In this document: piece by piece, positions 7,902 through 16,470 of the stretch
Numbering within the stretch: position 1 is the first letter of the stretch
Layout: every line of letters begins with the position of its first letter
Source of the DNA: CBDFFW01 sp965246945
GTDB taxonomy: Bacteria > Pseudomonadota > Alphaproteobacteria > UBA11073
Reading direction: 5' to 3'
NCBI GenBank assembly: GCA_965246945.1
Contig: CBDFFW010000001.1
Location: 1 to 64,000, forward strand
DNA: 64,000 nucleotides
The notes under the pieces: generated by a model
Told to the model about the DNA's origin: nothing
What the model saw: the letters and a program-made list of their open reading frames with translations, nothing else
The model's database searches: none
Made by a program: the position numbers and the translations under genes

Positions 7902-9350
7902 ATGAGTCGTTTTGCCTGGTTAAGCACCCTTACCCAACGCCGCATTTTATGTATCGGCGATGTGATGTTTGACCGTTTTACTTACGGCGATGTGGAGCGT
8001 ATTTCGCCGGAAGCACCAATCCCCGTGATGAAAATCCAGCGCGAAGTGGAAATGCTGGGCGGCGTAGGCAATGTGGCCGCCAATATCATTTCCTTGGGCG
8101 GCAAAGCCATTGTGCTGAGCGTAATCGGGGATGATGCCATTGGGCAAAAAACCCAGGAAATGGCCTTGAGCCATTTTGGTGAACCTTTATTGGTGGAGGC
8201 TGGCTGGCAAACCACGATCAAACAACGCTTTATCGCGCGCGGCCAGCAAATGCTGCGTGCCGATACCGAAACCATTCGCCCGATTAGCAAGGAAAGCAGT
8301 AGAAAACTATATGAACAGGCTTTGGGTTTAATGCCCGCTTGTGATGCCGTAATTTTATCCGATTATTTGAAAGGCGTTTTAACGCCGCAGCTGATTGCAC
8401 AAATTATTGCCGCCGCCAACCAGGCGGGTAAAACGATATTGGTTGATCCCAAAGATAAAGATTTAAGCAAATATCGCGGTGCCACCATTTTAAAACCCAA
8501 TCAAGCTGAATTAGGCGTGCTGAGCGGCAAAAAGCTGAGCGACGATAACAGCGTGGTACTGGCCGCGCGCGACGTATTGCAGCGGGGTGAAATTACCGCT
8601 ATGGTCGTCACGCGCAGTGCGCATGGCATGTTGATTGTGACGCGTGATGGTCAGACATCGACCTTGCCAACCCAGGCACGCGCAGTTGCCGATGTCTCAG
8701 GCGCTGGGGATACCGTGTTGGCCGCACTGGCTTTGGGCGTAAGTTCTGGTGTGCCATTGGCAGAAGCGGCCGCGCTGGCCAATATCGCCGCCGGAATTGT
8801 GGTTGGCAAATTGGGCACCGCGACGGCCAGCTTGGCCGAGATTGATCAAGCGTTGCGGCAAGATCCCGCCTTAGCGATTAACGATAAAGTATTAACCACA
8901 GCACAATTGCCGCAGCAAATTCAGCGCTGGCGCGAATTGAATTTAAAAATTGGCTTTACCAATGGCGTGTTTGATTTAATTCATCCTGGCCATTTATCAT
9001 CCCTGAATTTTGCCCGCGCGCATTGTGATATTTTGGTGGTAGGCGTGAATTCGGATGCCAGCGTGAAACGGCTGAAAGGGCCGGACCGGCCCATTCAAAA
9101 TGAACAAATTCGCGCTTATATGCTGGCCGCGCTGGCGGCGGTGGATGCTGCCGTAATATTTGATGACGACACACCGGAAGCACTCATTAAAAAAATCCAG
9201 CCAGACATATTGGTGAAGGGCGGCGATTATGATCCCACCACAGTGGTGGGTGCCGATATTGTACAGGCGCGGGGCGGTAAAGTATTGATCGCACCACGGG
9301 TCGGTGATTTCAGCACCACCCAAACCATTGGTAAATTGCAGGGAAATTAG
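7902..9350 (+). CDS. hldE: Bifunctional heptose 7-phosphate kinase / heptose 1-phosphate adenylyltransferase
   Basis: A 482-residue fusion typical of HldE (RfaE). It makes ADP-D-glycero-heptose for the LPS inner core. The N-terminal PfkB/ribokinase domain (about 1-320) has GDVMFDRFTYG, VEMLGGVGNVAANI, and the ATP/catalytic loop DVSGAGDTVLAALAL. The C-terminal nucleotidyltransferase domain (about 345-482) has GFTNGVFDLIHPGHLSSL with the HxGH motif and VKGGDYDPTTVVGAD. Both active sites look intact. KdsB later in the window belongs to the same LPS inner-core programme. Confidence 0.97.
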   Translation: MSRFAWLSTLTQRRILCIGDVMFDRFTYGDVERISPEAPIPVMKIQREVEMLGGVGNVAANIISLGGKAIVLSVIGDDAIGQKTQEMALSHFGEPLLVEAGWQTTIKQRFIARGQQMLRADTETIRPISKESSRKLYEQALGLMPACDAVILSDYLKGVLTPQLIAQIIAAANQAGKTILVDPKDKDLSKYRGATILKPNQAELGVLSGKKLSDDNSVVLAARDVLQRGEITAMVVTRSAHGMLIVTRDGQTSTLPTQARAVADVSGAGDTVLAALALGVSSGVPLAEAAALANIAAGIVVGKLGTATASLAEIDQALRQDPALAINDKVLTTAQLPQQIQRWRELNLKIGFTNGVFDLIHPGHLSSLNFARAHCDILVVGVNSDASVKRLKGPDRPIQNEQIRAYMLAALAAVDAAVIFDDDTPEALIKKIQPDILVKGGDYDPTTVVGADIVQARGGKVLIAPRVGDFSTTQTIGKLQGN

Positions 9351-9419
9351 CTACAGTGGTCTTTATTTACACATTATTAATGTAACTGGCTTTTGATAGG
9401 CTTAAGTGGAGCGGTACGA

Positions 9420-10016
9420 ATGGTCAGCTGGAAAGATGAAGAAGAAGACAACGCTTGGCCGACGCTGACCAGCAAGGACGAAAAAATTTCGTTATTCAAT
9501 GCTTTTCTCATCGGTTTGGATGAACGGTTGGAACATGTGCCGAATGAAAACGAACAGAACAAACTTTATACCTTTGCCCCCAGTTTTGCGCACTTATTGG
9601 TGAAATGCGCGGTTAAATGGGAAGAAGATCATTTTTCGCTGATGATTGCCAAACCGCGCGATAAAGATAAAAAACCGATTGTGCGCTTGATTGGCCCCCA
9701 AGCTAAAAAAATTCGCCTGCATGGCAAAAATGATATTTTCGTTTATGGCCGCGCCTTCCTGGATATTTTGGAAGAAAACAAAAACAAACTAATCCATGAA
9801 TTGGGCGAATATTTAAACGATGATGAATACGCCGCCATTCAATTGATTTGCCGCCCCCTGGAAAGCGCGATCGCTTTGGCGGTTGAAGCTGTTTATGACG
9901 GCTTCCGCATGTTATTGCCGGAAATGAGCAAATATGGTGATAAAGGTGGGGCTGGCACCGCCGATCGCCGTCAGTTAAAAGCCAATAATAGCTTAAGCAT
10001 GAAAGCTGGGATGTAA
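9420..10016 (+). CDS. Hypothetical acidic soluble protein
   Basis: A 198-residue protein starting MVSWKDEEEDNAWPTL. ATG 9420 is chosen because GGAG lies 8 bases upstream; an in-frame TTG at 9393 is less likely. The sequence is highly charged, with no signal peptide or membrane segment. Features include HLLVKCAVKWEEDHFSLMIA, PIVRLIGPQAKKIRLHGKND and a C-terminal helix IALAVEAVYDGFRMLL. I do not recognise a family. It follows hldE by about 70 bases on the same strand and ends one base before a convergent unknown gene. Confidence 0.6.
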   Translation: MVSWKDEEEDNAWPTLTSKDEKISLFNAFLIGLDERLEHVPNENEQNKLYTFAPSFAHLLVKCAVKWEEDHFSLMIAKPRDKDKKPIVRLIGPQAKKIRLHGKNDIFVYGRAFLDILEENKNKLIHELGEYLNDDEYAAIQLICRPLESAIALAVEAVYDGFRMLLPEMSKYGDKGGAGTADRRQLKANNSLSMKAGM

Positions 10017-10475
10017 TTAAATGCTGGGCGGGAAATTAGGGCACCTAAATTTATTGGTGCTGTAATCATAAATTTTTTCTTTTCCATCTATTTGCGTAAA
10101 ACCGATCAAGTTAGTTATGTGAAAGATATTTACAAAAGCAGATTTTCTTCTGACTGCGAACGCCAATCTTAATATGCCAACTTCATCATTATAGGCTTGC
10201 ACGGCATATATTTTAGTGGTTCCAAGAGTTACAGTTTTAGGACGTTCGGGGATACCCCCAAATGCGCCTGCGGCGATAATTTTAGAATTATTAAATTGAT
10301 CAAACAGGTCTTGTGGAAAAGTTATACTGCCATTTTCTGGATTAAATTCCAACCCCCAAGGACTTAAATCACTTGTATGGCAACCCAAGGGTTGGCCATT
10401 GCTTTTTAACTCTGCGATGACCGCTTCAGCCAGTTGTAATGCCGCTTCTTTTTGTAAACTTTGGCTTATACTCAT
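10017..10475 (-). CDS. Hypothetical protein
   Basis: A 152-residue cytosolic protein with no recognised family. It has an N-terminal helix rich in Ala/Glu (LQKEAALQLAEAVIAEL), then a mostly beta-type region (GSITFPQDLFDQFNNSKII, TVTLGTTKIYAVQAYN) and a Pro-rich end. Its base composition is noticeably more AT-rich than its neighbours, which may mean recent acquisition. It ends next to the convergent gene at 9420-10016 and lies 26 bases downstream of bioF on the same strand, so it may be read through from the argC-hisN-bioF transcript. Confidence 0.55.
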   Translation of the reverse strand: MSISQSLQKEAALQLAEAVIAELKSNGQPLGCHTSDLSPWGLEFNPENGSITFPQDLFDQFNNSKIIAAGAFGGIPERPKTVTLGTTKIYAVQAYNDEVGILRLAFAVRRKSAFVNIFHITNLIGFTQIDGKEKIYDYSTNKFRCPNFPPSI

Positions 10476-10501
10476 TTAAAATTAATAGCTTCTGAAAATT
10501 A

Positions 10502-11599
10502 TTAACGCAATATTTGCATATTCGTTAACTGGATCAAAACTTCCTGCCACTGTTCTAGCGTTTGTGACAATTGCACGGTTAGTCTTAAGCGCGCGGTATT
10601 TAGAGGAACGGTGGGCGGGCGGATCGCCCGAATATCATAACCTTGGGCCTGTAATTTTTCGGCTGCGGCCACGGCATTTTCATCATTGCCCAAAATTATA
10701 GGTATAATTGGCGAAATAATTTGATTGCCCAACAAGGAAGCAACAGTAGTCATCAACCGCTGATATTCGCTGCGTCGCTGCTGTTCGTCCGCGATAATTT
10801 GCAAAGCGGTTTGAAAAGCGAGTGCCTGCAACGGCCAAGGCGCAGTTGAAAAAATAAAGGGCCGCGCGAAATTAATTAGCTGATTCTTGATATTTTGCGA
10901 ACAGCAAATCACCGCTCCGGAAACACCCAAGGCTTTGCCGCCCATGTATAAAGTGATCAGATTTTCGCGCGGCAAATCCTCCGTTAAGCCTTTGCCATTA
11001 TTCCCAAAGATCCCGACTGCATGCGCTTCATCAACAATTAATGTGGCTTGGTATTTTTTGGATAGTGTAAAAATTTCGGCCAGCGGTGCGCGATCACCAT
11101 CCATACTGTAAAGACTTTCTACCACAATATAAGCGCGCTGTTTAGCTTCAGCAGTACGCTGTAAAGCAGCTTCAAATGCCACTAAATTATTATGTGGAAT
11201 TTTAATGCGTTTGGCATGGCTGGCATGAATGCCTTCATGGATGGAGGCATGCACACGTTCATCGTAAATGATCACTTCACCCCGTTGTGGCAAGGTGGAG
11301 AGCAATAAATAATTAGCCTTAAAACCACTTTCAACAAACAATGCCGCTTCGCTGTTAAAATAATCTGCACAAAATGCTTCGCATTCAATAATTGTATCCT
11401 GATTACCACGGATCAGCCGCGCACCAGCCGCACCCAACGGCATGCCGTTTTGCAATGCTTGAATAACCGTTTCTTTTAAACGCGGATGCTGGCTTAATCC
11501 CAGATAATCATTGCCGCAAAAATCTATGCCGATATTTGGGCGTAGTTTTCGCTGCGCACTCTTTGGCAAATCGCTCAGCTTTTGCTGCAAGCTACCCAT
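10502..11599 (-). CDS. bioF: 8-amino-7-oxononanoate synthase
   Basis: A 365-residue PLP enzyme of the alpha-oxoamine synthase family. It condenses pimeloyl-thioester with L-alanine, the first step in biotin ring assembly. Visible features are CGNDYLGLSQHPRL near the start, GAAGARLIRG, VVESLYSMDGDRAP, the PLP-contacting IVDEAHAVGIFG (Asp190), and the Schiff-base lysine in LYMGGKALGVSGA (Lys222). It overlaps hisN by 8 bases. It sits far from the other biotin genes of the window (bioA, bioB, birA). Divergent family members such as Kbl or serine palmitoyltransferase are less likely given the biotin context. Confidence 0.9.
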   Translation of the reverse strand: MGSLQQKLSDLPKSAQRKLRPNIGIDFCGNDYLGLSQHPRLKETVIQALQNGMPLGAAGARLIRGNQDTIIECEAFCADYFNSEAALFVESGFKANYLLLSTLPQRGEVIIYDERVHASIHEGIHASHAKRIKIPHNNLVAFEAALQRTAEAKQRAYIVVESLYSMDGDRAPLAEIFTLSKKYQATLIVDEAHAVGIFGNNGKGLTEDLPRENLITLYMGGKALGVSGAVICCSQNIKNQLINFARPFIFSTAPWPLQALAFQTALQIIADEQQRRSEYQRLMTTVASLLGNQIISPIIPIILGNDENAVAAAEKLQAQGYDIRAIRPPTVPLNTARLRLTVQLSQTLEQWQEVLIQLTNMQILR

Positions 11600-12371
11600 T
11601 TAAAAGTTTAAGCGCGGCTTGGTGGATTTCGGTGTTGCAGCAAGCCAGCACATCAGCTTGCGGGCGACCATTCAGGCTGTTGCCCTGCCAATCGGTGACG
11701 ATGCCGCCTGCGGCTTCGATGATCGGAATGATGCCAGCATAATCGTGCAGTTTTAAATCCGCTTCGGCGATCACTTCGACATAACCATTGGCCAATAGCG
11801 CATAACCATAAGCATTGCCGCCCATCACCATTGTGCGGCATGCTTTGTATAACCGGTCATGGCCAGCTAAATGATGCGGTTTATGACGCATATTGTGTGT
11901 ACAACCAAAAATACTGTCTTTAAGTTCTGTTTTGGTACTGGTTTTAATGGGGCGGCAGTTGAACCAGCTACCTTCGCCAACCACACCCATCCAACGTTCA
12001 TTGGTGATCGGTTGATCGACAATGCCCAGCAGCGGCACATCGTTATAAGTAAGCCCTAGAATGGAACCGAAACTGAGGCTACCAGTCGCAAAGGCGACCG
12101 TGCCATCAACCGGATCAAGCACCCATTGCCAGCCGTTTTTGCTTTCCTTCACGCCGTATTCTTCGCCCCAAATGCCGTCATTAGGCCGCGCCGCTTCGAT
12201 CATTCTGCGGATAACTTCTTCGGCACCGCGATCGGCCAGCGTGACCAAGGTTGCGTCTTCTTTGGCTTCCACACCCATATGCGTTTGACGAAAATAGCGG
12301 CGGATGACACCGCCGCCGGCATCAACCATATCATGTGCGAGCGCGATAATTTCAGAGGTAACTTTACTCAT
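11592..12371 (-). CDS. hisN: Histidinol-phosphatase, inositol monophosphatase family
   Basis: A 259-residue Mg-dependent phosphatase of the IMPase fold. The metal/phosphate motifs are GIWGEEYG and WVLDPVDGTVAFATG (DPVDGT), with the C-terminal metal ligand in LKLHDYAGIIPIIEAAGG. The alphaproteobacterial HisN group, which dephosphorylates histidinol phosphate, is the best fit (VTLADRGAEEVIRRMI, HDYAGIIPIIEAAGGIVTDW). An inositol or other sugar phosphatase role cannot be excluded. It overlaps argC by 4 bases (ATGA) and bioF by 8, so the three are translationally coupled. Confidence 0.83.
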   Translation of the reverse strand: MSKVTSEIIALAHDMVDAGGGVIRRYFRQTHMGVEAKEDATLVTLADRGAEEVIRRMIEAARPNDGIWGEEYGVKESKNGWQWVLDPVDGTVAFATGSLSFGSILGLTYNDVPLLGIVDQPITNERWMGVVGEGSWFNCRPIKTSTKTELKDSIFGCTHNMRHKPHHLAGHDRLYKACRTMVMGGNAYGYALLANGYVEVIAEADLKLHDYAGIIPIIEAAGGIVTDWQGNSLNGRPQADVLACCNTEIHQAALKLLNG

Positions 12372-13402
12372 ACATAAGCCTCTTGTTGTAAACCGGTGAT
12401 CTCGGGCAGCCCGAGCATGACATTCATATTTTGAATGGCCTGCGATGAGGCGCCTTTACTCAAATTATCAATCACGCTGACCAGGATTAAGCGGCCTGCA
12501 ACGCGATCCGCATGTACGGAAATTTGGCAATGATTGGTGCCAGCCACATTTTGGGTGCGGGCGGTTTCGCCTAGCTGCAGTACTTGGACAAATGCTTCAT
12601 TCGCATACCGTGCGGACAACGCAGCATGGGCCACTTCAGCTGTTTGGCCATTTTGCAATTGCACATAAATTGTGGCGCACATGCCGCGCTTTATGGGCAC
12701 GAGATGCGGGGTGAAAGTTACAGTCACCGCAACATTCGCCGCGACTGCCAATTCCTGTTCAATTTCCGGCGCATGCCGGTGATTGGCAATGCCGTATGGA
12801 TAAAAACCTTCGGCCACTTCGGTAAATAGTAAATTTTGTTTGGCGCTACGGCCCGCACCAGAAACGCCCGATTTAGCATCGATAATGATATTGTCGGTAT
12901 TAATAATTTGCTGCTCCAATAACGGCAAAAGTGGCAATAGGCTAGCTGTAGGATAGCAACCCGGATTGGCAATCAGCCGTGCCGTTTTCACTTTATCCCG
13001 GGCAAATTCGGTGAGGCCGTAAACGGCATCTTGTTGTAGATTAAGTGCCTGATGCGGATGGCCGTACCATTTGGCGTATTCGTTGGCATCGCGCAAACGG
13101 AAATCGGCGGAGAGATCGATGATTTTTAAATGCGTTGGTAATTTGGCAATCACGGCTTGCGTGGTGCCATGGGGTAAGCCACAAAAAACAAGATCTATAT
13201 TCGTATAATCGATTGCATCTAAATTTACCAAATCCGGCAAATTTAACCGTGCATATTGCGGCCAGACTGAGGCGACCGTTTTACCGGCATTGCTTTCCGC
13301 AGCCAGCGCCACCAGTTCGACATGCGGATGATGCGCCAGCCAGCGGATGAGTTCGCCACCCGTATAACCGCTTGCCCCTAAAATCGCGACCCGTGTTTTC
13401 AT
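12368..13402 (-). CDS. argC: N-acetyl-gamma-glutamyl-phosphate reductase
   Basis: A 344-residue protein. It reduces N-acetylglutamyl phosphate with NADPH in arginine synthesis. The N-terminal Rossmann motif is ILGASGYTGGELIRWL; the active-site cysteine is in ANPGCYPTASLLPLLPL (Cys149); SGAGRSAKQNL and the C-terminal GASSQAIQNMNVMLGL are conserved. The length fits the type I ArgC group. It heads an overlapped argC-hisN-bioF run, mixing arginine, histidine and biotin steps, a grouping more likely driven by compaction than by shared pathway. Confidence 0.97.
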   Translation of the reverse strand: MKTRVAILGASGYTGGELIRWLAHHPHVELVALAAESNAGKTVASVWPQYARLNLPDLVNLDAIDYTNIDLVFCGLPHGTTQAVIAKLPTHLKIIDLSADFRLRDANEYAKWYGHPHQALNLQQDAVYGLTEFARDKVKTARLIANPGCYPTASLLPLLPLLEQQIINTDNIIIDAKSGVSGAGRSAKQNLLFTEVAEGFYPYGIANHRHAPEIEQELAVAANVAVTVTFTPHLVPIKRGMCATIYVQLQNGQTAEVAHAALSARYANEAFVQVLQLGETARTQNVAGTNHCQISVHADRVAGRLILVSVIDNLSKGASSQAIQNMNVMLGLPEITGLQQEAYV

Positions 13403-13444
13403 ATGCCGCTATTCAACAGGGATTAGCGTGCCAGCGCCAATATT

Positions 13445-14587
13445 TTATGTAAATTGGCATAAGACAATGGCTTGCGCAGCCAGGCCTTCACCGCGGCCGA
13501 TCGGGCCCATTTGTTCGCCCGTTTTGGCTTTGATATTCACTTGGCTTGCGGGCACTTCGAGCAAACCGGCAATATGGGCCTGGATTGGCGCGCGATAGGG
13601 ACCGATTTTCGGTGCTTCGGCGAGCAACGTTAAATCAGCATTCACAATGGTACCACCGCGCGCTTTTAGAAGATTGATGGCGTGGTGCACAAACTGATCG
13701 CTGTTGGCATTTTGCCATTGCGGGTCGGCGGGTGGAAAATGCTGGCCGATATCGCCGGCGCCAATAGCACCTAAAATTGCATCGGTTAGCGCGTCTAAAA
13801 ACACATCGCCATCCGAATGCGCATCGACGCCATGGGTATGCGGAAGGCGCACCCCGCCGAGCATGATATGATCGCCCGCTTTAAAGCGGTGGATATCATA
13901 ACCTTGGCCGATGCAGAAATTGGGGGCAGTTGCAGTCATCTTCACAGCCAGTTCGTAATCTTGTTGGGTGGTGATTTTAAAATTATGACGGTCGCCCAAG
14001 ATAGTGCGCACGGGTAGTTCCGCATTTTCAAATAAACCGGCATCATCGGTCACGCTTAGTTCTTCATTGATGCGGTGCAATTCGTAAATGGTGTTGAACG
14101 GGAATGCTTGCGGGGTTTGCACGCCGACTAAATATTGCCGGTCAATGGTGGCTAAAATTTTATCGCCTTCGATTTCTTTTAAAGTGTCGACCAGTGAAAT
14201 GGCGGGCACCACGCCATGCGTACCAAGTGCGGCAATGACGCGGTCGATTAATGCATGACTGGTGAAAGGGCGGGCACCATCGGCGATCAAGACATAATCC
14301 GGCGCTGCGGCTACCAATGCTTCTAAACCGGCCAGCACGGATTGGGCGCGTTGCGGGCCGCCCGCCACAAATGGCAATAATTTTGGATCAACCGGCAATT
14401 GCGCCAGCTGTTCCACATGCGTTGGGTTGATGACTAACTGCACCACATCGATTTTCGGATGACTAAGATATTGCTGAATGGTTTGCCCTAAAACGGTGGT
14501 GCTGCCCAGCGGCATAAACAATTTCGGCGCAGCGCCGCCAAAACGCGTGCTGTTGCCCGCGGCTATAATTAATGCTGCAATCTTCAC
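13445..14587 (-). CDS. ispDF: Bifunctional IspD/IspF enzyme of the MEP isoprenoid pathway
   Basis: A 380-residue fusion starting at GTG 14587. The N-terminal IspD part (about 1-220) has IIAAGNSTRFGGAAPKLF and VLIADGARPFTS; it makes CDP-methylerythritol. The C-terminal IspF part (about 222-380) begins IGQGYDIHRFKAGDHIMLGG and has HTHGVDAHSDGDVFLDALTD with the zinc ligands, and forms the cyclodiphosphate. This fusion is typical of alphaproteobacteria. It is divergent from ntrY with a 49-base gap, so the two promoters must lie very close together or overlap the coding starts. Confidence 0.97.
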   Translation of the reverse strand: MKIAALIIAAGNSTRFGGAAPKLFMPLGSTTVLGQTIQQYLSHPKIDVVQLVINPTHVEQLAQLPVDPKLLPFVAGGPQRAQSVLAGLEALVAAAPDYVLIADGARPFTSHALIDRVIAALGTHGVVPAISLVDTLKEIEGDKILATIDRQYLVGVQTPQAFPFNTIYELHRINEELSVTDDAGLFENAELPVRTILGDRHNFKITTQQDYELAVKMTATAPNFCIGQGYDIHRFKAGDHIMLGGVRLPHTHGVDAHSDGDVFLDALTDAILGAIGAGDIGQHFPPADPQWQNANSDQFVHHAINLLKARGGTIVNADLTLLAEAPKIGPYRAPIQAHIAGLLEVPASQVNIKAKTGEQMGPIGRGEGLAAQAIVLCQFT

Positions 14588-14636
14588 CGCTTCATTCTTT
14601 AAACAAAACTGGTCGCATACGCCAGTTTCAGCTTTA

Positions 14637-16457
14637 ATGCTGGCTGTGTTATCCCCCAGCCTTAAAACCGCACGCCGGTGGTTAAATCAATCGCCCCTTT
14701 TTCAGCAAGGGTTTACGACCTGGGCTTTGGTCGTCACCGCATTATTGGCGGGCGCGTTGACCATGAGCGTGTTGCTGGGCCAGCGCGCGTTGCATGATCC
14801 GCAATTAATTTACTGGTTATTATTTGCCGATGTGACGTTGCTGTTGATTTTTGGCAGCCGCATTATCCGGCATATTGTGCTGATTGTTTATCAGCGGCGG
14901 CAATTGATTGCGGGGGCGCAATTGCATGCGCAATTGATCCGTATTTTTAGCCTGTTGGCCTTGGTCCCCGCTTTGGTGATGGGCTTGTGCGCGGCCATTT
15001 TTATCACCGTGGTGGTGCAGCAATGGTTTGGGCCGAAGGTGAAAGAAGCGATTGATAGCGCGCAATCGGTGGCTGAAGCGTATTTGACCGAACACCAACA
15101 AACCATTCGCGCCGATTTATTGGCGATGGCTACGGATTTAACCCGTATTTCACCGCAGTTTTTTAGCAATCCCGCTGATTTTGAAAAAGCGATGCGCACG
15201 CAAGTGCTGCTGCGCAATCTACGCGAGGCTTATATTTTTGACAGTAAAGGCCGCGTGTTGATGCGCGCCGGTTTTCGTTTTTGGCAGCAGGCGAGCGATT
15301 TTGATGATGCCTCGGTCGCTCGCGCGCGGGAAGGCGAGGTGGTGATCCACACCGATGACAGCACCAACCAAGTTTATGCCCTAACCCGCCTTTATGGTTT
15401 TGGCGAAATGTATTTGGCGGCCAGCCGCGGGGTGGATGCACAGGTGTTGGAGTATACCACCCGGACGGAACAAGCGGCCAATGCTTATCATGAATTGGAA
15501 GGCCGGCGGGCGGGGTTACAAAAAACCTTAACCCTAGTCTTTGTGGTGGTTACTTTATTATTGGTTCTCGCTGCGGTGGGGGCCGGTTTGTGGTTTGCCG
15601 AACGGTTGGTGCAGCCATTAGTAACTTTGTTAGCAGCCGCTGAAAAAGTGCGTGGCGGCGATTTAACCGTGCGCGTGAAAGAAGCCAGCCAGTTTGCTGA
15701 AATCAATGAATTACAACGCGCCTTTAACCGGATGACGGGGCAATTGGGGCAAATCCACAATTTGGAACGGCAAGCGGCTTGGTCAGATGTCGCCAAACGC
15801 ATTGCGCATGAAATTAAAAATCCGCTAACCCCGATTATGTTGGCCGCCGAACGATTGCGCCGCAAATATGGCAAAGAAGTACAAACCGATCCTGAGGTGT
15901 TTGCCACTTGCATCGAAACCATTATCCGGCAGGTGAGTCATGTGGGCCGGATGGTGAATGATTTTGCGCAGTTCGCGCGGCTGCCACAGCCACAATTGTA
16001 CTTAGATAATCTGGTGCCATTAGGCCAGCAAGCGATTGCCCTGCAGCGGGAAGCCCAGCGCCATATTCAATATACTTTAAGTGCGCCAGAAGAATTAGTT
16101 GCACCAAGTGATGCCGGTTTGATTGGCCAGGCACTAACCAACTTGCTGCAAAATGCTGCGAATGCATTAAATGAACGGCCATTAGAAGTTCACGAAACAC
16201 AGCCTGGCATGATTACCATGCGCCTGCGCCGCGAAGAGCAGTATGCGATTATTGAAGTGATCGATAATGGGCCAGGCTGGCCAGATGATACACAGGAACG
16301 CTTGTTAGAGCCCTATGTTACTACCCGCGAAAACGGTAGTGGCATTGGCCTGGCGATGGTCCGCAAAATTACCGAAGACCATGGCGGCAAGGTCGTTTTA
16401 ACCCAACGCAATGATGGCGCTGTCGGTGCAGTTGTGCAATTATGGCTCCCACTATAA
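14637..16457 (+). CDS. ntrY: NtrY-like membrane sensor histidine kinase
   Basis: 606 residues from ATG 14637. Three N-terminal hydrophobic segments (ALVVTALLAGALTMSVLLG, LIYWLLFADVTLLLIFG, LALVPALVMGLCAAIFITVV) are followed by a periplasmic region, a fourth segment near LVFVVVTLLLVLAAVGAGLW, and a HAMP linker. The H-box is RIAHEIKNPLTPI (His391). The ATP-binding part has NLLQNAANAL, VIDNGPGWP and NGSGIGLAMVRKI. It is shorter than the usual NtrY (over 700 residues) because little lies between HAMP and the H-box, so the PAS domain appears to be missing. It phosphorylates the downstream NtrX, 13 bases away. Confidence 0.9.
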   Translation: MLAVLSPSLKTARRWLNQSPLFQQGFTTWALVVTALLAGALTMSVLLGQRALHDPQLIYWLLFADVTLLLIFGSRIIRHIVLIVYQRRQLIAGAQLHAQLIRIFSLLALVPALVMGLCAAIFITVVVQQWFGPKVKEAIDSAQSVAEAYLTEHQQTIRADLLAMATDLTRISPQFFSNPADFEKAMRTQVLLRNLREAYIFDSKGRVLMRAGFRFWQQASDFDDASVARAREGEVVIHTDDSTNQVYALTRLYGFGEMYLAASRGVDAQVLEYTTRTEQAANAYHELEGRRAGLQKTLTLVFVVVTLLLVLAAVGAGLWFAERLVQPLVTLLAAAEKVRGGDLTVRVKEASQFAEINELQRAFNRMTGQLGQIHNLERQAAWSDVAKRIAHEIKNPLTPIMLAAERLRRKYGKEVQTDPEVFATCIETIIRQVSHVGRMVNDFAQFARLPQPQLYLDNLVPLGQQAIALQREAQRHIQYTLSAPEELVAPSDAGLIGQALTNLLQNAANALNERPLEVHETQPGMITMRLRREEQYAIIEVIDNGPGWPDDTQERLLEPYVTTRENGSGIGLAMVRKITEDHGGKVVLTQRNDGAVGAVVQLWLPL

Positions 16458-16470
16458 AGATAACTGAGAC

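Noticed and set aside
15488..15922. A 144-codon minus-strand frame inside ntrY
   Set aside because: Antisense shadow of the histidine kinase core; composition is that of a reversed coding strand.
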